Of a stretch of DNA of 64,000 nucleotides, positions 63,301-64,000 are shown piece after piece; the stretch's first letter is position 1; each line of letters opens with the position of its first letter. Under the pieces are notes generated by a model. That model worked only from the letters and a program-made list of their open reading frames with translations. It did not search any database and was not told the origin of the DNA. Source of the DNA: Ahaetulla prasina (taxonomy: Eukaryota > Chordata > Lepidosauria > Squamata > Colubridae); assembly GCF_028640845.1 (NCBI RefSeq), contig NC_080540.1:167777752-167841751 (forward strand), written 5' to 3'. Position numbers and translations under genes: made by a program.

Positions 63301-64000
63301 ACTACACAGAGGACTGCATCAGTAAGGCCTCCTTTGAGTTAAGCTCAGTTCTCAGGGATTACGTCAACACATTCATACAGGTTTTTTTCATGCCATCTGG
63401 GAACAAGTTGCCTTCTTTCAATATTTTTTTAAACTTCTTAAATCTGGCCTACTTCCCCACTATATCCTGAGGTCCCCCATCGAAGTGGTAAACAGACCCG
63501 CTCTTGCTTAGCTTCCCTTTCCAAATGAAGTCAGGCAGATGCTGCCCCCCACTGAGAGTGTATAGGTTTTTTTATTTTATTATCACGATAGTATTAATAT
63601 TAGACATTCTTTAGTCTACTAAACCTATTGAATACTTTAAGTAAATGCCATTCCTGAGTTTTGGTTGACCAGTGTAGCTTCCCTCGTGACTCACCTCATG
63701 AAGGGTGAACTGTTTGCCCTCGCATCGCCGAGTCTCACCCCGCCCATAGATGGCACTGTGACGCCGGATCTCTTCTTCTTTGTGGGGGTCCCCGTTGTCC
63801 ATCTGGAAGATATGCCCCACTGTTTTAGCCAACTTCTTATTCAGCTTCAGGAGAGTCTTCAATTCTACATCTCCGCTGCGTGGACAGCTCCGCAGCAAAC
63901 GATCCACCCCCTCAGACACTGCACGGGCCAGCTCTGGATCGAGATGCTCAGTGGACGACGGGGGCTCGCTGGGTGAAGTGACCCCTCCTTCTTCTTCAGA
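51210..64000 (-). CDS. NAB2: NAB2 gene span (partial at 5' end; six coding exons seen)
   Basis: NGFI-A-binding protein 2, a nuclear co-repressor that binds EGR1/2/3 through its N-terminal NCD1 (outside the window) and represses through NCD2. Reading down the - strand the exons give, in order, [119 protein letters not shown] and finally SRQ with a stop. This is collinear with human NAB2 as remembered. All five internal junctions have AG/GT borders and matching phases. NAB1 is the alternative paralogue, but the SCPRLTPPP and [15 protein letters not shown] segments and the STAT6 neighbour favour NAB2. Introns contain MITEs and LINE fragments. The gene is convergent with STAT6. Confidence 0.96.
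51311..52585. other. NAB2 intron, no feature recognised
   Basis: A 70-codon + strand frame at 51496-51708 ([20 protein letters not shown]) has no known match and no splice support. Confidence 0.45.
52590..52835 (+). mobile_element. L3/CR1 LINE 3' end
   Basis: Forward-oriented copy of the family at 22509, ending ttggccaataaaattctatt and (CTATT)n. Confidence 0.88.
52985..53075. repeat. (AAAAT)n-rich tract
   Basis: Imperfect aaaataaaat repeats directly left of a MITE. Confidence 0.85.
53078..53477. mobile_element. Tigger-like MITE
   Basis: CAGCTCGTCCTCAACGTGCG to gttgaggactacc, adjacent to the next MITE, which begins at its right end. Confidence 0.82.
53476..53827. mobile_element. TA-flanked MITE (tatactcgagtataagccga family)
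   Basis: Inverted ends ccgtatatactcgagtataa and ttatattcgagtatatacgg. It has an internal perfect hairpin (ttcagcacgttttttgtgctgaa) and a third inverted copy of the terminus near 53725. It abuts the previous element. Confidence 0.85.
53912..54112 (-). CDS. NAB2: NAB2 exon: C-terminal conserved domain
   Basis: Acceptor ccccacag, donor gtaagt. It codes for [10 protein letters not shown], then [20 protein letters not shown] and [15 protein letters not shown]. 201 bp, phases 1 in and 1 out. This is the best conserved part of NAB2 in the window. Confidence 0.98.
54427..54730. mobile_element. hAT element (CAGGGGTCAGCAACC family)
   Basis: Inverted ends CAGGGGTCAGCAACC and GGTTGCTGACCCTTG, flanked by tcctagaa and tcctagat. 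Nonautonomous; 304 bp in a NAB2 intron. Confidence 0.88.
54860..54962. mobile_element. hAT MITE fragment (aactcccagaattcc family)
   Basis: acttggcgactttaaaatgt, ggcttcaactcccagaattc and a diverged second arm. Related to 199-333; another trace at 40517-40625. Confidence 0.65.
55169..55540. mobile_element. Tigger-like MITE
   Basis: TA-CAGATAATCCTCAATTTAC to gttaagttgaggactgtc. Confidence 0.82.
55541..56630. other. NAB2 intron, no feature recognised
   Basis: AT-rich with a G run at 56008-56020. No other feature. Confidence 0.45.
56631..56754 (-). CDS. NAB2: NAB2 exon: [10 protein letters not shown] segment
   Basis: Acceptor ctcccaatag, donor gtgagt. 41 codons plus one base. [20 protein letters not shown] matches human [20 protein letters not shown]. 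The upstream part of the exon ([16 protein letters not shown]) is diverged. Confidence 0.95.
56755..57677. other. NAB2 intron, no feature recognised
   Basis: Unique-looking sequence without repeat or exon. Confidence 0.45.
57678..58305. repeat. local tandem array: three aataagac MITEs with shared flank
   Basis: MITE copies at 57678-57812, 57920-58052 and 58172-58305. The spacers 57813-57919 and 58053-58171 are near-identical (tcattcagaaatgtacatat..., gatagatagatag), so a unit of about 245 bp has been duplicated in tandem with a third MITE at the end. Confidence 0.88.
58543..58670. mobile_element. hAT MITE (CAGAGGTGTGAAACTC family)
   Basis: Ends CAGAGGTGTGAAACTCGC and GCGAGTTTCACACCTCTG. An 8-bp duplication was not found. 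The rest of 58671-59420 is plain NAB2 intron. Confidence 0.75.
59421..59472 (-). CDS. NAB2: NAB2 exon: basic segment (KQE)
   Basis: A 52-bp exon, acceptor tgtcctcag, donor gtaagt. [17 protein letters not shown] aligns with human LHPEELGGPPLKKLKQE; KQE is a sumoylation-like context. Phases fit both neighbours. Confidence 0.93.
59975..60537. mobile_element. Tigger-like MITE interrupted by a LINE fragment
   Basis: TA-CAGGTAGTTCTCGACTTACG to gtaagtcgaggggtacct. Interrupted at about 60085-60285 by an L3/CR1 3' piece (ttattggccaagtatgattg) between tatttgaat repeats. Confidence 0.82.
60952..61086. mobile_element. TA-flanked MITE (aataagac family)
   Basis: cccttttcctcccaaaataa to ttattttcggggaaacacgg with TA flanks. 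Confidence 0.87.
61580..61800. repeat. inverted dimer of the 45715-type retroelement end
   Basis: Left arm ccaaaggtgctttttcaaga and right arm cagttgcctcttgaaaaagc are inverted about the tcttcagctcttgacgaa centre. The right end has tgacctggatgactgagaat. Confidence 0.78.
61954..62087 (-). CDS. NAB2: NAB2 exon: NCD2 core
   Basis: Acceptor tctctcccag, donor gtaaga. 44 codons starting [20 protein letters not shown] and ending YLSSLKGS, nearly identical to human. Phase 0 in, 2 out. Confidence 0.97.
62088..63694. other. NAB2 intron, no feature recognised
   Basis: A GA-rich stretch at 63009-63056. No recognised repeat or additional exon between the two NCD2 exons. Confidence 0.5.
63695..64000 (-). 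CDS. NAB2: NAB2 exon: NCD2 region (continues past window end)
   Basis: Open for 102 codons from the window edge to donor gtgagt. It contains [37 protein letters not shown] and [16 protein letters not shown], and ends KQFTLHE. The start lies beyond base 64000; the SEEEGG...PSEPPSS segment at the edge is the low-complexity spacer before NCD2. Confidence 0.96.

Overview
The window is about 64 kb of vertebrate nuclear DNA. It contains spliced, intron-rich genes buried in transposons. The repeat content points to a squamate reptile, most likely an advanced snake: CR1/L2/L3-type LINEs whose 3' ends run into (AATAG)n microsatellites, Sauria SINEs with ACCTTT tails, a SPIN-type hAT element, and many TA-flanked or 8-bp-duplicating MITEs. 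The snake assignment is inference from repeat families, not from a database search.

Two protein-coding genes converge tail to tail. On the + strand, 1520..46260 carries the 3' two thirds of STAT6: end of the coiled coil, DNA-binding domain, linker, SH2 domain, tyrosine tail and a short transactivation domain ending at a stop at 46258-46260. On the - strand, 64000..51210 carries the 3' part of NAB2 (EGR co-repressor): the NCD2 region through to the conserved C-terminal SRQ and stop. The stop codons are about 4.95 kb apart. STAT6 and NAB2 are convergent neighbours in human as well, so the synteny supports both calls. The 5' exons of both genes lie outside the window.

The most unusual feature is a ~2.75-kb direct tandem duplication inside STAT6 (about 23131-25876 and 25877-28650). 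Each copy holds a minus-strand LINE fragment plus the same two exons (linker and start of SH2). The duplicated exons encode identical protein, with three synonymous differences by eye. Together they are 302 bp, not a multiple of 3, so splicing both pairs would shift the frame. The LINE halves differ by roughly 4-10% while the exon halves differ by about 1%, so the copies do not have one uniform age.

Region by region: 1-13254 is a STAT6 intron with an L1 interrupted by CR1/L2-type LINE sequence, an inverted LINE pair, SINEs, a hAT element and LTR-like elements. 13255-21769 has STAT6 exons separated by an L1-like insertion with a 19-bp target duplication, hAT MITEs and a SPIN element. 22149-28650 is the (TAGAA)n tract, LINE and exon duplication. 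28819-46260 has the remaining STAT6 exons, an interstitial telomere-like tract, a large foldback element and a second L1-like insertion. 46261-51209 is the intergenic/3' UTR zone with a solo LTR nested in a MITE. 51210-64000 is NAB2 with MITE-rich introns. No tRNA, rRNA, CRISPR or prokaryotic features were seen.
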